NCBI RefSeq assembly: GCF_003352045.1
Contig: NZ_CP025815.1
Location: forward strand, 1,860,001-1,924,000
From: Sulfitobacter sp. JL08
Lineage (GTDB): Bacteria; Pseudomonadota; Alphaproteobacteria; Rhodobacterales; Rhodobacteraceae
Direction: 5' to 3'
DNA length: 64,000 nt
How positions within the stretch are numbered: position 1 is the stretch's first letter; each line of letters begins with the position of its first letter. Below are positions 23,316 through 32,538 of this stretch, piece by piece. The position numbers and the translations under genes are program-made. Under the pieces are notes generated by a model that worked only from the letters and a program-made list of their open reading frames with translations, did not search any database and had not been told where the DNA came from.

Positions 23316-25324
23316 CACCGGCCCGCCAACGCGGAGTGTTCATCGGCCAGCGCAAGGATCGGCTGGGCGCGCGATTACTGATGATGCTGACCTGCATCCG
23401 CCTGTCCGAAGACTTCAAGACCGAATACCGCGTGAACTGGTTCCCGAAAGGGGTCGACGCGCCGGAACTGGATAGTCCGTCAGAATTGTTTGATCCGGCA
23501 TGGATGGAAACTCATTTTTTGTCGGCAGATGCGTTTGATGAAACCGAACAGAATGCATTGCCACTGGCGGCCTTTGCGGACGATGCCGATGCGACGCGTC
23601 TGAACGCACATCTTGGGGCAGGGCGCGCAGTGATTGTCGAAGAAGGGTTCGAAGTCTTCGCCTTTCCCTGGGAAAACCCCGAAGAAATCCGCACCCGATA
23701 CAGCGGTTTCATCGACAAGATCGCCTTTATCCCGGTTATCGAACAGCATATGCGCCAGATCGAGGCCGCATTGGTGGGCAAGGGATCATCAGCCTATCAC
23801 ATACGGCGCGGAGATATTCTGAACGGGTTGCCGTGGAAACATTCGACATGGCCCGCCAAGATCGAACCCGAAGAATTATATGAACGTCATCTGGAAAAAC
23901 ACGCGGGCCAGCCGGCCATCATGTTTTCCGACCAGCCGGAAATCATCGCATCGTTCTGCAAAAGATATCCGTGGCTGAAACAGATGTCAGACATTGCCGA
24001 TCTGTCTGGCCTGACACGGTCACAAAGGGATTTTCTGGAACTGTTCGCCATGTCACGCGCGGACCAGATTGTCGCCCCGATCATTTCTGCCTTTTCCTCG
24101 GCTGCGGCGCGCCTGTCTGGGCGTCAGCGGCTGGTGTTCCGCGATGTTCTGGACGAAGACGACATTACACAGGCCAATGAAAACCTGCTGGCCCGCGCCA
24201 ACCGGGGGGCAGCTGCGTTTCTGAACCTGTCCGAAGCGGCGCATCTTTATTCAAAGCTTGAACAATATCTGAATGCCAACGACCGCTCGCAAGAGGCCTG
24301 TGATCTGGTGCAATCGCTGGTCGATGCGGGGGCGGACAATGCGTTTCTGCCGATCTATCTGGCGTTGAACCATTTTTATCTGGGCAAGTGGCCCGATGCG
24401 ATGCAGGTGGCGCGCGCTGGTCTGCAAAACCCGCATCTGTGGCCCGAGGATTTCGCGGTTCTGTCGGCATTGCTGGGGGCCACACATGGCGCACGCAAAC
24501 AACGCTGGGCGGCAGGTCAGCATTTTTCACGCGCGTTCTGGGCCAAACCGATGCGCCCCGATGTTGTGGTGCTTGGATCGCGCATGGTCTATCGCAAGCA
24601 ATTGCCCAAACGCCTGTTCCCGCCGATTGATTGGGACTTGCTGAAGTTTTCGCGCCAGCCGTGGTTTATCCCGTTCAACAACCTGTATCTTGTGCAGTGG
24701 AAGATCATCCGCCGCCGTCCGTGCAATTTTGATATGGTCCTGCTGGACTGGGCCGATTTTGTGTTGGATCAGAAGGGCCGCCAGTTGCAGGGCAGCCGCC
24801 CCCGGCTTGAGACATTGAAACGCTCGGTAGAAGCTGCGTCTTCGTTTGAAGCGGATGCGCCCGAACGGCAAAGCGTGTTGGCATTGATCGATTTCTGGAT
24901 GGGCGCACCGGTTGCCGATTGCATGGCGCGCAACGATGCGGCGCTGGCCAAAACGCCGGATCATCCGCTGTATTTCAAACGGCAGGCCGATATGCTTGAG
25001 GCCAGCCATGACATCGCCGGCGCGCGTATGGCGCTGACCGAGGCACTGGCCCAGCAGACCGACAACCCTTATCTGCTGTATACACTCGGTCGGTTTCTGG
25101 AGCGTCACAACGCGGCGGAACAGGGGCAGGATCTCATCCTGCGTGCGGCAGAGCTGGATCATGGTACGGCGGCAATTCAAGGTGAAGCCGGGCGTATCCT
25201 GATGCGCAACGGCCAGTTGGATGCGGCGCATCAAACATTACTCAAGGCGCAGGATCTGTGCCCGACTTACAAGCGGTTCGGGAACCAGATCGAACGCATC
25301 GAAAGCAGGGCCGCCACCGGCTAG
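23312..25324 (+). CDS. Fucosyltransferase-like domain fused to TPR-like repeats
   Basis: A 670-residue protein whose GTG start overlaps the previous stop by four bases. Residues 1-280 look like a GT11/O-fucosyltransferase-type GT-B domain: GQRKDRLGARLLMML near residue 12 in the place of the GxLGNQ loop, and YHIRRGD (residues 162-168), the HxRRGD GDP-fucose motif. A MFSDQPEII segment follows near residue 209, and APIISAFSSAAARLSG near residue 246 is similar to the C-terminal SxFS..A motif. Residues about 290-670 are helical with TPR-like units (ACDLVQSLVDAGADNAFLPIYLALNHFYLGKWPDA; LLYTLGRFLERHNAAEQGQDLILRAAEL). This is a processive or protein-targeting glycosyltransferase candidate. Confidence 0.65.
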   Translation: MTPARQRGVFIGQRKDRLGARLLMMLTCIRLSEDFKTEYRVNWFPKGVDAPELDSPSELFDPAWMETHFLSADAFDETEQNALPLAAFADDADATRLNAHLGAGRAVIVEEGFEVFAFPWENPEEIRTRYSGFIDKIAFIPVIEQHMRQIEAALVGKGSSAYHIRRGDILNGLPWKHSTWPAKIEPEELYERHLEKHAGQPAIMFSDQPEIIASFCKRYPWLKQMSDIADLSGLTRSQRDFLELFAMSRADQIVAPIISAFSSAAARLSGRQRLVFRDVLDEDDITQANENLLARANRGAAAFLNLSEAAHLYSKLEQYLNANDRSQEACDLVQSLVDAGADNAFLPIYLALNHFYLGKWPDAMQVARAGLQNPHLWPEDFAVLSALLGATHGARKQRWAAGQHFSRAFWAKPMRPDVVVLGSRMVYRKQLPKRLFPPIDWDLLKFSRQPWFIPFNNLYLVQWKIIRRRPCNFDMVLLDWADFVLDQKGRQLQGSRPRLETLKRSVEAASSFEADAPERQSVLALIDFWMGAPVADCMARNDAALAKTPDHPLYFKRQADMLEASHDIAGARMALTEALAQQTDNPYLLYTLGRFLERHNAAEQGQDLILRAAELDHGTAAIQGEAGRILMRNGQLDAAHQTLLKAQDLCPTYKRFGNQIERIESRAATG

Positions 25325-25932
25325 CCGCCTATGGCGCGTTGCGCCCCGCGCAAAACCAACGCCGATTCGAATTTGAATTATGACATCAAGAACCAGTCGG
25401 CGAAAATCCGCCCCATTGGTGCATGTTGGGCGACATTCAGAACAAACCAGACGCGATTGCATCTTGAAGCTGCCATATTTCCGCCACGATCGAACTATCA
25501 CGGATATCGAAACAATCTTTGAAACCGATTTCTGCGCGACTTCAAGGAATGGCCCGTTTTAACCGTTTCCAAACAAAGCTTGTGGATCGCACGCTGCATA
25601 TCGGGAAACAATAAACAATTTGAGACAAAGTGATTTTTCGAAATACTCGCTTAACGTGTCGCGCAAATCATAATTTTGCTGCCGTTTTGCCATTTTTTCC
25701 TTTGTCGCACCGAGGCAGACAGATAAGACTGAACGTGCCCAACTGGGGGGTAATGTTTGTAGGCCACGGGGGCGGCCGCACGAGAACGCATCTTTTAGGT
25801 GCGGGAGGTGCGTGGTCGCTGTGTTGCGTTTGTAACAAGTGATTAACGAGTGCGCCTGACAGCATGTTGCTGTTGGTGTGTCATGGCAAGGGCGTCAGCC
25901 TGCGACCACGACATCTCTCCTCAAGATGCGGA

Positions 25933-25950
25933 CAACGTGCAAACACGTTG
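25933..25950. promoter_or_regulatory. 18-bp perfect dyad, candidate operator
   Basis: CAACGTG-CAAA-CACGTTG is a perfect 7+7 inverted repeat with a four-base centre, 92 bases before the RTX-Hint start codon. Its size and symmetry fit a dimeric regulator site. The regulator is unknown. Confidence 0.4.
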
Positions 25951-25993
25951 CGTTTGGCATGATTGCCGAACGAAACGGTGGCGCGTTTTGGTT

Positions 25994-26026
25994 CCCGCCA
26001 TGTGGCGGGTGCGTACCTTGGGGTAC
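25994..26026 (+). promoter_or_regulatory. Tandem hairpins in the 5' leader of the RTX-Hint gene
   Basis: Two adjacent hairpins, CCCGCCA-TG-TGGCGGG (25994-26009) and GTACC-TTGG-GGTAC (26013-26026), end four bases before a strong AGGAGG ribosome site (26031-26036). They may stabilise the mRNA or control translation. Confidence 0.4.
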
Positions 26027-26041
26027 GGGTAGGAGGTAACG

Positions 26042-27946
26042 ATGGTGGTGAGTAACGAGGATCCCAATGCGGCCCATCTGATCGGCTTTTGGGACTTTCT
26101 GAAACCGGACGCAGGCAAAGACACCGGTCTTGCCGATGGCATCGCGCAAAATGGCAAATTCGAAGGCGGCGCACGGGCATCCGGCGGGCAGTTGAAAACC
26201 GATGGCTACGGCGACTATTTTGATGTCGACGGCGAAACCGTTTCGGCAGGGAACGACACACCGTTCGATCTGGCCAAGGGCACGATTGCGCTGCAATTCA
26301 CGCAGGATTGCCATATCGGATCCTCGCCCGATACGCTGGTCAACCGCGGCGAATATGCCGATCGCGCCACCGAAGGTTATTTCCAGATGCGTGTCACGCG
26401 CGACGGCCGTGTCGAGGTGATGCACTGCGCCGATGGCGAAGATGTGCTGCTCAAGACCGACGCGGGTTTCTTTGACGAAGGCGATACGGTCAAGGCAACT
26501 TATGCGTGGGATGACACCAAGGGTGTTGTTCTGCAGGTCGAAAACCTGACCAAAGGCACGACACAGACGATCGAAGCGGCGACCACCGGCTTGACGCTGG
26601 ACATTGGCGATAATGATGACGAAGTGTTTACATTCGGCGCCCGTGAATCCGACGACGGCCAGTACAATCAGTTCTTTGACGGATCGATCGATTTTGTTGC
26701 CGTCTACAACATTGACACAATCAATTCCGGCACAACCCCGCCTCAGGGCAACGGCATAGTGTCGGGCACTGATGGCGATGATGTCATCGATCTGGCCTAC
26801 ACCGGCGACCCCGAAGGCGACCGTGTCGATGCCAATGACGCGATCCTGCCGGGGCAAGGGCCAAACGACGATATCATCGTGGCCGGCGCCGGCAACGATA
26901 TCGTGCGCGGCGAACAGGGCGATGATACGATATTCGCCGGCACCGGAAACGACACGGTCTTTGGGGGTGACGGAGACGATACCATTTCGGGCGGGTCGGG
27001 CGATGACACGCTGAACGGCGGCGACGGCACCGATATCATTTCCGGCGATATTGGCAACGACACGATCAATGGTGGCGCCGGAGCGGACGCAATGGCTGGC
27101 GGCGCGGACCGCGACACGTTTCTCGGGGCGACCGCAGGTGACATTATCGATGGCGGGGAAAGCACATCATCGGGCAATGTGCTGGATGATTTCGATACAC
27201 TGGATTTGACCGGCGCGGGCGAGGCGAACAACCCCGGCGGGCGCGCCGTGGTGGAATACGACACCAACCCTGAAAACGGCATCGTCCGGTTTCTGGATGC
27301 CAATGGCAACGAAACCGGATCGCTGCAATTTACCAACATCGAAAACGTGATCGAAGATGTAATCTGTTTTACGCCCGGAACGCTGATCGCAACGCCCAAG
27401 GGCGAACGGCTTGTCGAAACACTTAAGGCGGGCGACCGCGTAATCACTCGCGACAACGGAATTCAGGAAATTCAGTGGTTGGGCCAAAGGGGCGTTCTGG
27501 GCACCGAACTGCTGCGCAAGCCGCACCTGAAACCGGTCATGATCAAGGCCGGCGCCCTTGGCAACGGGTTGCCCGAACATGATACAATGGTCAGCCCAAA
27601 CCACCGCGTTCTGGTGGCCAGTGACAAGACAGCGCTGTATTTCGAAGAACGCGAAGTGCTGGTTGCGGCCAAGCACCTGACCGGATTGAAGGGGGTCGAT
27701 GTGGTGAACGTGACGCAGACCAGCTATATCCACATGATGTTTGCCCAACACGAAGTGATCCTGTCCAACGGATCATGGACGGAAAGCTTTCAGCCCGGTG
27801 ATTATTCACTGCAGGGCATCGGAAACGCGCAACGCAATGAAATAATGGAACTTTTCCCTGAACTGAAAACCCGTAAGGGGCTTGACGGCTATGTGTCCGC
27901 GCGCCGGTCTCTGAAAAAGCACGAGGCCCGTATCCTCACGAAATAG
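26042..27946 (+). CDS. Secreted LamG-like / RTX / Hint-domain protein
   Basis: A 634-residue acidic protein without an N-terminal signal, as usual for type I secretion. Residues about 8-235 resemble a concanavalin/LamG fold (HLIGFWDFLKP, TIALQFTQDCHIG, FFDGSIDFVAVYN). Residues about 280-360 hold RTX calcium-binding repeats of the GGxGxDxxx type (GGDGDDTIS, GGSGDDTLN, GGAGADAMA). Cys 442 starts a Hint_2-type domain (CFTPGTLIATPKGERLVETLKAGDRV...VSPNHRVLV...HEVILSNG), related to intein/hedgehog self-cleaving modules. The protein is probably exported to the surface and self-processed. No type I secretion genes are next to it. Strong AGGAGG precedes the ATG. Confidence 0.85.
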   Translation: MVVSNEDPNAAHLIGFWDFLKPDAGKDTGLADGIAQNGKFEGGARASGGQLKTDGYGDYFDVDGETVSAGNDTPFDLAKGTIALQFTQDCHIGSSPDTLVNRGEYADRATEGYFQMRVTRDGRVEVMHCADGEDVLLKTDAGFFDEGDTVKATYAWDDTKGVVLQVENLTKGTTQTIEAATTGLTLDIGDNDDEVFTFGARESDDGQYNQFFDGSIDFVAVYNIDTINSGTTPPQGNGIVSGTDGDDVIDLAYTGDPEGDRVDANDAILPGQGPNDDIIVAGAGNDIVRGEQGDDTIFAGTGNDTVFGGDGDDTISGGSGDDTLNGGDGTDIISGDIGNDTINGGAGADAMAGGADRDTFLGATAGDIIDGGESTSSGNVLDDFDTLDLTGAGEANNPGGRAVVEYDTNPENGIVRFLDANGNETGSLQFTNIENVIEDVICFTPGTLIATPKGERLVETLKAGDRVITRDNGIQEIQWLGQRGVLGTELLRKPHLKPVMIKAGALGNGLPEHDTMVSPNHRVLVASDKTALYFEEREVLVAAKHLTGLKGVDVVNVTQTSYIHMMFAQHEVILSNGSWTESFQPGDYSLQGIGNAQRNEIMELFPELKTRKGLDGYVSARRSLKKHEARILTK

Positions 27947-28006
27947 GCGGTTAAAACCGTCAACGGCTTATGCAGCCAGCCTGTCGGGAGAGCCTGACAG
28001 GCGCAG

Positions 28007-28043
28007 GAAACGGAGCAGTCTACTGTTCCGTTTCTTTGTTTTT
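28007..28043 (+). terminator. Intrinsic terminator after the RTX-Hint gene
   Basis: A 12-bp stem (GAAACGGAGCAG / CTGTTCCGTTTC, one G-U pair), four-base loop TCTA, followed by TTTGTTTTT. It ends about 100 bases after the RTX-Hint stop, between convergent genes. Confidence 0.85.
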
Positions 28044-28048
28044 GGCGG

Positions 28049-28645
28049 TCAGGTTTTTTTCGATTTCCGCCAGTCTGCCCAGTCACTTGGCGTATCCAGA
28101 TCGGTTGTGGCGCGCTGGCCGGGCAGATCGATAAAGATGCACCGCCCCTGATGGGCCTGAACGATGCCGGCGGCCCCACGATCGCCCGACAGGCGTTGCA
28201 GATCGCCCAACAGATCGGACGGAAACACCACCGGATGGCCGTGCCGCCCGTTTGCGTCACGCGCGCGCAGGATCGCCATGGGGTTCCGTTCGTGGGCCTC
28301 TGCCAGTGCCGTGAAATCTTCGCTGCATAATTCGGGCATATCCGCAGGCACAACCATCACCGCAGAACTGCCGTGGGGCAGGGATGCGACACCTGCGCCA
28401 ATCGAATGGCCCATCCCAAGATTCGCTTCGGGAACCGCGAGTACATCAACATCCAGATCGACCAGCACCCTGGCGCGCGGATGATCGGGCGCGGGAACGG
28501 TGACAGTGACAGGCAGGCCCGCCGCGTATGCCCGCAGTGCGAGTGTCCGCAGACAGGGTTGCCCATCCACATCCATCAGCAATTTGTCAGCCCCGCTCAT
28601 GCGCGAAGACTGCCCAGCGGCCAGCAGTAATACCCGAACTGTCAT
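28049..28645 (-). CDS. MobA-like NTP transferase (molybdenum-cofactor-type nucleotidyltransferase)
   Basis: A 198-residue nucleotidyltransferase of the MobA/MocA superfamily. The nucleotide loop is LLLAAGQSSRMSGADKLL (residues 6-23), and a PADMPEL motif near residue 100 carries the metal-binding aspartate. Members transfer CMP or GMP to molybdopterin, or NMP to sugars and other acceptors. The GHPVVFP block near residue 143 is characteristic of the CTP:molybdopterin (MocA-like) branch. No molybdoenzyme is adjacent, so the substrate is open. It follows the FAD-GcvT gene on the same strand by about 50 bases. Confidence 0.8.
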   Translation of the reverse strand: MTVRVLLLAAGQSSRMSGADKLLMDVDGQPCLRTLALRAYAAGLPVTVTVPAPDHPRARVLVDLDVDVLAVPEANLGMGHSIGAGVASLPHGSSAVMVVPADMPELCSEDFTALAEAHERNPMAILRARDANGRHGHPVVFPSDLLGDLQRLSGDRGAAGIVQAHQGRCIFIDLPGQRATTDLDTPSDWADWRKSKKT

Positions 28646-28693
28646 GTCCTGCCTTTGGTGGCGTCGGGCCGTTGCGCCAGCCCTGACAATGTT

Positions 28694-31111
28694 CTAGCCG
28701 CGCATGCGCGCGCCGTCAGCATCAAACAGCGGTTCGGTGATCAGACGGGCAGGGCGCATCTGGCCCAGTATCTCGATCTCGACAGCCAAGCCTTCGGCCA
28801 CACGGTCTGTCGGGACAAAGCCCAGCGCAATGGATTTGCCTGCATAATGCGAATATCCGCCCGAGGTGCAGAACCCCTGAACCGACCCGTCCAGCCAGAT
28901 CGGTTCATAGGCATTCACATCGGCATCGTCGGCATCCACCTCAAAGGCGCAAAGCTGGCGGGCGGGGCCGCTGGCTTTTTCCGCCTCGGCGGCGGCGCGG
29001 CCGATGAAATCAGTGTTTTTCTTGAAACTGATGAACCGGTCCAGCCCGGTTTCGGCGGCAGTGTAATCGGGCGAAAATTCGGACAGCCAGCTGCCAAAGA
29101 ACTTGTCCAGTCGCAACGACATCATCGCACGCATCCCGAATGGCACCATGGCGTGATCCTGCCCCGCAGCCCACAGCACATTCCAGAGCGCGCGCTGGCC
29201 CATCGGGTCGCAGTAAATCTCAAACCCCAGATCACCGGTATAGCTGACCCGCTGCACGATGCAGTCAGTCATGCCGACGGTCATTTTGCGCACATCCAGG
29301 AATTTCATATCCGAAATATCGCTGCGGGTGCAGGCGGCCAGAACCTTGGCCGCGTTCGGCCCCGCGATCTGGAAACCGTTGCGCCTGTCGCTGATGTTTT
29401 CGACGCTGACACCTTCATCAAGGTTTTGCAGGAACCAGCGATAGTGGAACGCCTGTGATCCGTAAGACGCGGTCAGTTGGAATTCATCCTCGGCCAGACA
29501 GGACATGGTGAAATCGCCGATCAGCTTGCCCTTGGGCGACAGCATCGGGGTCAGCGACAGGCGGCCCGGTTGCGGCACACGGCCCGCCATGATCCGGTCA
29601 AGCCATGCACGCGCTCCGGCGCCTTTGACCAGATATTTGCCAAAATTGTGCAGCTCGTTGATACCCACACCGCTGCGCACCGCGTTCACCTCGCGCGCCG
29701 TGGCCTCAAACGCATCCGAGCGGCGGAAGGATGGTGTTTCATAAACCGGTTCATCGCCCTGCGCGAAATAGTTCGCAACTTCCAGCCCGTATTGCTGGCC
29801 CCAGACTGCGCCCATTTCGGTGAATATGTCATACATCGGCGTTGTGCGGTTGGGCCGTGCGGCGGGCAGTTCTTCGTTCGGGTAGGCGACACTGAACCGT
29901 TTCTGATAGTTTTCGATGACCTTGGGCAGCGTATAGCCCGGAGAAATCCAGTCTCCGAACCGGGCAACGTCCATTGCGAACGTATCGCGTTCTGTTTCGC
30001 CCTCGACCATCCATTGCGCCAGCATCAGTCCGACACCGCCGCCCTGGGAAAAGCCCGCCATAACGCCGCAGGCCGCCCAGTAATTGCGTACGCCGGGCAC
30101 CGGGCCGACCAGCGGGTTTCCATCCGGCGCAAAGGTGAAGGGACCGTGGATGACAGTCTTGACGCCCGCGCGTTCCAGATCGGGAAAGCGCTTGTAGGCA
30201 AAGGCGATGCTGTCTTCAATCTTGTCAAAATCGTCTTGCAGAAGGTCCTGCCCGAAACTCCAAGGCGTTCCCTCAACCGCCCATGGGCGACATTTCTGTT
30301 CGTAAAACCCGATGCACAGCCCCTTGCCCTCTTGGCGCAGATAGCTTTCACCGGCAGGGTCCATGACGTGGGGATGTTCCACCCCGTCCTTCATCATCTC
30401 GACGATCATGGGAACATCTTCTGTCACCAGATATTGATGTTCCATCGGGTGCAGCGGAAAATAAAGACCCGCCATCGCGCCCACTTCACGCGCCCAGAGG
30501 CCACCGGCGTTGACCAGATGTTCGGTGTGGATCGTGCCCTTGTCGGTCACAACATCCCATGTGCCGTCAGCGCGCTGGTTGGTTTCGCGCACCATGCAAT
30601 GGGTTTCAATCGTTGCGCCACCCATGCGCGCGGCCTTGGCATAGGCGTGGGTGGTGCCCGACGGATCAAGATGCCCGTCCAGCGGATCGAATAATCCGCC
30701 GACAATGCCGTCGATATTGGTGACGGGCGCGATCTTCTTGATCTCTTCCGGGGTGACGATTTCGGTTTCCAGCCCCATGAAACGGTGCTTGGCCCGCTCT
30801 GCGACCAGCATATCGAACCGGTCCTGATCTTCGGCCAGTGTGATGCCGCCCACATGGTGCAACCCGCAGGACATGCCGGTGATTTCTTCCAGTTCCTTGT
30901 AAAGACGGATCGTATACCCCTGCAGGGCCGCCATGTTCGTATCACCGTTCAGCGTGTGAAACCCGCCCGCCGCATGCCAAGTGGACCCCGATGTCAGTTC
31001 GGAACGTTCCAGCAGCATCACATCGGACCACCCGAGCTTTGTGAGATGATAAAGAACAGACGCACCGACGACTCCGCCGCCAATGACAACAACACGAGAG
31101 GTGGTTTTCAT
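28694..31111 (-). CDS. FAD-dependent oxidoreductase-GcvT fusion, dimethylglycine dehydrogenase family
   Basis: An 805-residue enzyme. The N-terminal DAO domain starts VVVIGGGVVGASVLYHL (FAD dinucleotide motif) and has SGSTWHAAG with His 46, the position of covalent flavin attachment in dimethylglycine and sarcosine dehydrogenases. The FAO central domain and a C-terminal folate-binding GcvT domain (GDFTMSCLAEDEFQL near residue 533, YTGDLGFEIY near residue 643) follow. It oxidatively demethylates an N-methyl amine such as dimethylglycine or sarcosine, passing the one-carbon unit to tetrahydrofolate. The specific substrate is not certain. It is paralogous to 32907-35327, with very similar N-termini. 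Confidence 0.88.
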   Translation of the reverse strand: MKTTSRVVVIGGGVVGASVLYHLTKLGWSDVMLLERSELTSGSTWHAAGGFHTLNGDTNMAALQGYTIRLYKELEEITGMSCGLHHVGGITLAEDQDRFDMLVAERAKHRFMGLETEIVTPEEIKKIAPVTNIDGIVGGLFDPLDGHLDPSGTTHAYAKAARMGGATIETHCMVRETNQRADGTWDVVTDKGTIHTEHLVNAGGLWAREVGAMAGLYFPLHPMEHQYLVTEDVPMIVEMMKDGVEHPHVMDPAGESYLRQEGKGLCIGFYEQKCRPWAVEGTPWSFGQDLLQDDFDKIEDSIAFAYKRFPDLERAGVKTVIHGPFTFAPDGNPLVGPVPGVRNYWAACGVMAGFSQGGGVGLMLAQWMVEGETERDTFAMDVARFGDWISPGYTLPKVIENYQKRFSVAYPNEELPAARPNRTTPMYDIFTEMGAVWGQQYGLEVANYFAQGDEPVYETPSFRRSDAFEATAREVNAVRSGVGINELHNFGKYLVKGAGARAWLDRIMAGRVPQPGRLSLTPMLSPKGKLIGDFTMSCLAEDEFQLTASYGSQAFHYRWFLQNLDEGVSVENISDRRNGFQIAGPNAAKVLAACTRSDISDMKFLDVRKMTVGMTDCIVQRVSYTGDLGFEIYCDPMGQRALWNVLWAAGQDHAMVPFGMRAMMSLRLDKFFGSWLSEFSPDYTAAETGLDRFISFKKNTDFIGRAAAEAEKASGPARQLCAFEVDADDADVNAYEPIWLDGSVQGFCTSGGYSHYAGKSIALGFVPTDRVAEGLAVEIEILGQMRPARLITEPLFDADGARMRG

Positions 31112-31245
31112 ATTGGAATTCCTTTAGGTTTCGGCGCAATATAGCCATGTGAAAACCCCGGCGGAACGTCCGAATGCGACACCGCCTGTCGTGCATTTTT
31201 TAATCACGGGCCTGGCCCTGAAGAAAGCGTTCTGTTCTGACCGGA

Positions 31246-32538
31246 TTGATCACAAGCCTGCCCGCAACCGCCCTGCGAAAACTGCGCCAATTCACCCGCA
31301 AACTGTGGGTGCGCGTGGTGCTGATGGGCCTGTTGGCGATTGCATCACTGGGTCTAACCCAGTTGTTCAATCCTGTCATTCCCGCGCGGTTTTCTGTTTA
31401 TCTGCACGAGATATCGGCAGACCGCCTGCTTGATATCATTGCAAACGCAATGCTGGCGGTCACAACATTTGCGCTGACCGTGATGGTGTCTGTCTATCGC
31501 TCGTCCGCCTCGCAATGGACACCGCGGGTGCACAGCCTGATCATGGAAGACACGACAACGCAAAACACGCTGGCCGTCTTCATCGGCGCCTATGTCTATG
31601 CGCTAACGGCCATCATCATGCAGGAACTGGGCGTGTATTCCGACGAACACGGCGTTGTTCTGTTTGGTGTGACCGTTCTGGTGTTGCTGCTGATCGTGAT
31701 TTATCTGATCCGCTGGACCCTGCATTTGCAGACCCTTGGCAGCCTGTTGGATACCAGCCGCGATCTTGAAAGCCAGACCCGCGCCCTGCTGGAAGACCGA
31801 CGAGAAATGCCCTGTCTCGGCGCCAACCCGCTGACCAGGAATACCGTGATCTCGGAAGCTGCACGCGATGTTCTGGCCACGGAAACCGGGTATATCCGTC
31901 ATATCTATCCCGAAGCGCTGAACGAAGCGGCGGAAAAGACGGGCATGAACGTCTATCTGGTGCGCGCCGTGGGCAGCTTTGTGTTTCGCGGCGATATTCT
32001 GGCCCATGTCAGCGGGACAAGCGAAACAGACAGCGACACCACCGATTTCGACAAGACCCTGCTGGATCACATTACGATCGGCGACCAGCGATCCTATGAT
32101 CAGGACCCGCGGTTCGGTCTGCTGGCGATGGGTGAGATTGCCTCAAAGGCGCTGTCGCCCGGTGTGAACGATCCCGGCACCGCGATCGATATCATCACGC
32201 GTCTGGGGCGTATCCTGATGGTTTGCAAAAGCGCATATGACAGTGACGAAACCATCCGTCACCCGTTTCTTTGGTCCAGACCGATGGATCCGGCAGATCT
32301 GCTGGAAGACGCGTTTGGCGCACTTGCGCGCGACGGGGCAAACAACATTGAAGTGCAGCAAAGGTTGCAACACACGCTGACCGGTTTGATCGAACATGCG
32401 GAACCGGGCATTCGCACCGCCGCCGCCGACATGGCCGCTCTGGCCTATCGCCGCGCGCAAGAGACCCTGGCCTTCGAAGATGACCGGACACGCCTGACAT
32501 CCAGCACGTGCCGGACAGTTCTGGATCAGGCTGGCTGA
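31246..32538 (+). CDS. DUF2254 family membrane protein
   Basis: A 430-residue predicted inner-membrane protein of the DUF2254 family (function unknown). About four hydrophobic segments lie in the first 160 residues (VVLMGLLAIASLG, MLAVTTFALTVMVSVYRSSASQWTPR, TLAVFIGAYVYALTAII, LFGVTVLVLLLIVIYLIRW). A soluble domain follows with the family's TIGDQRSYDQDPRFGLLAMGEIASKALSPGVNDPGTA block near residues 280-316. The start is a TTG; an upstream extension is not supported. It stands between the two FAD-GcvT genes but shares no operon with them. Confidence 0.85.
   Translation: MITSLPATALRKLRQFTRKLWVRVVLMGLLAIASLGLTQLFNPVIPARFSVYLHEISADRLLDIIANAMLAVTTFALTVMVSVYRSSASQWTPRVHSLIMEDTTTQNTLAVFIGAYVYALTAIIMQELGVYSDEHGVVLFGVTVLVLLLIVIYLIRWTLHLQTLGSLLDTSRDLESQTRALLEDRREMPCLGANPLTRNTVISEAARDVLATETGYIRHIYPEALNEAAEKTGMNVYLVRAVGSFVFRGDILAHVSGTSETDSDTTDFDKTLLDHITIGDQRSYDQDPRFGLLAMGEIASKALSPGVNDPGTAIDIITRLGRILMVCKSAYDSDETIRHPFLWSRPMDPADLLEDAFGALARDGANNIEVQQRLQHTLTGLIEHAEPGIRTAAADMAALAYRRAQETLAFEDDRTRLTSSTCRTVLDQAG

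Larger units (their letters stand above)
25325..26041 (+). other. Long intergenic region before the RTX-Hint gene
   Basis: These 717 bases hold no convincing gene. The left half (about 25360-25720) is AT-richer than the surroundings. The right part contains a dyad CAACGTG-CAAA-CACGTTG (25933-25950) and two hairpins at 25994-26009 and 26013-26026 just before the ribosome site. Short open frames here have no family character. Confidence 0.6.

Noticed and set aside
16046-26030. Genomic island with tRNA-Leu attachment site
   Set aside because: No second copy of the tRNA 3' end and no integrase were found to the right, so classical integration at this tRNA is not supported, although the region still looks accessory.
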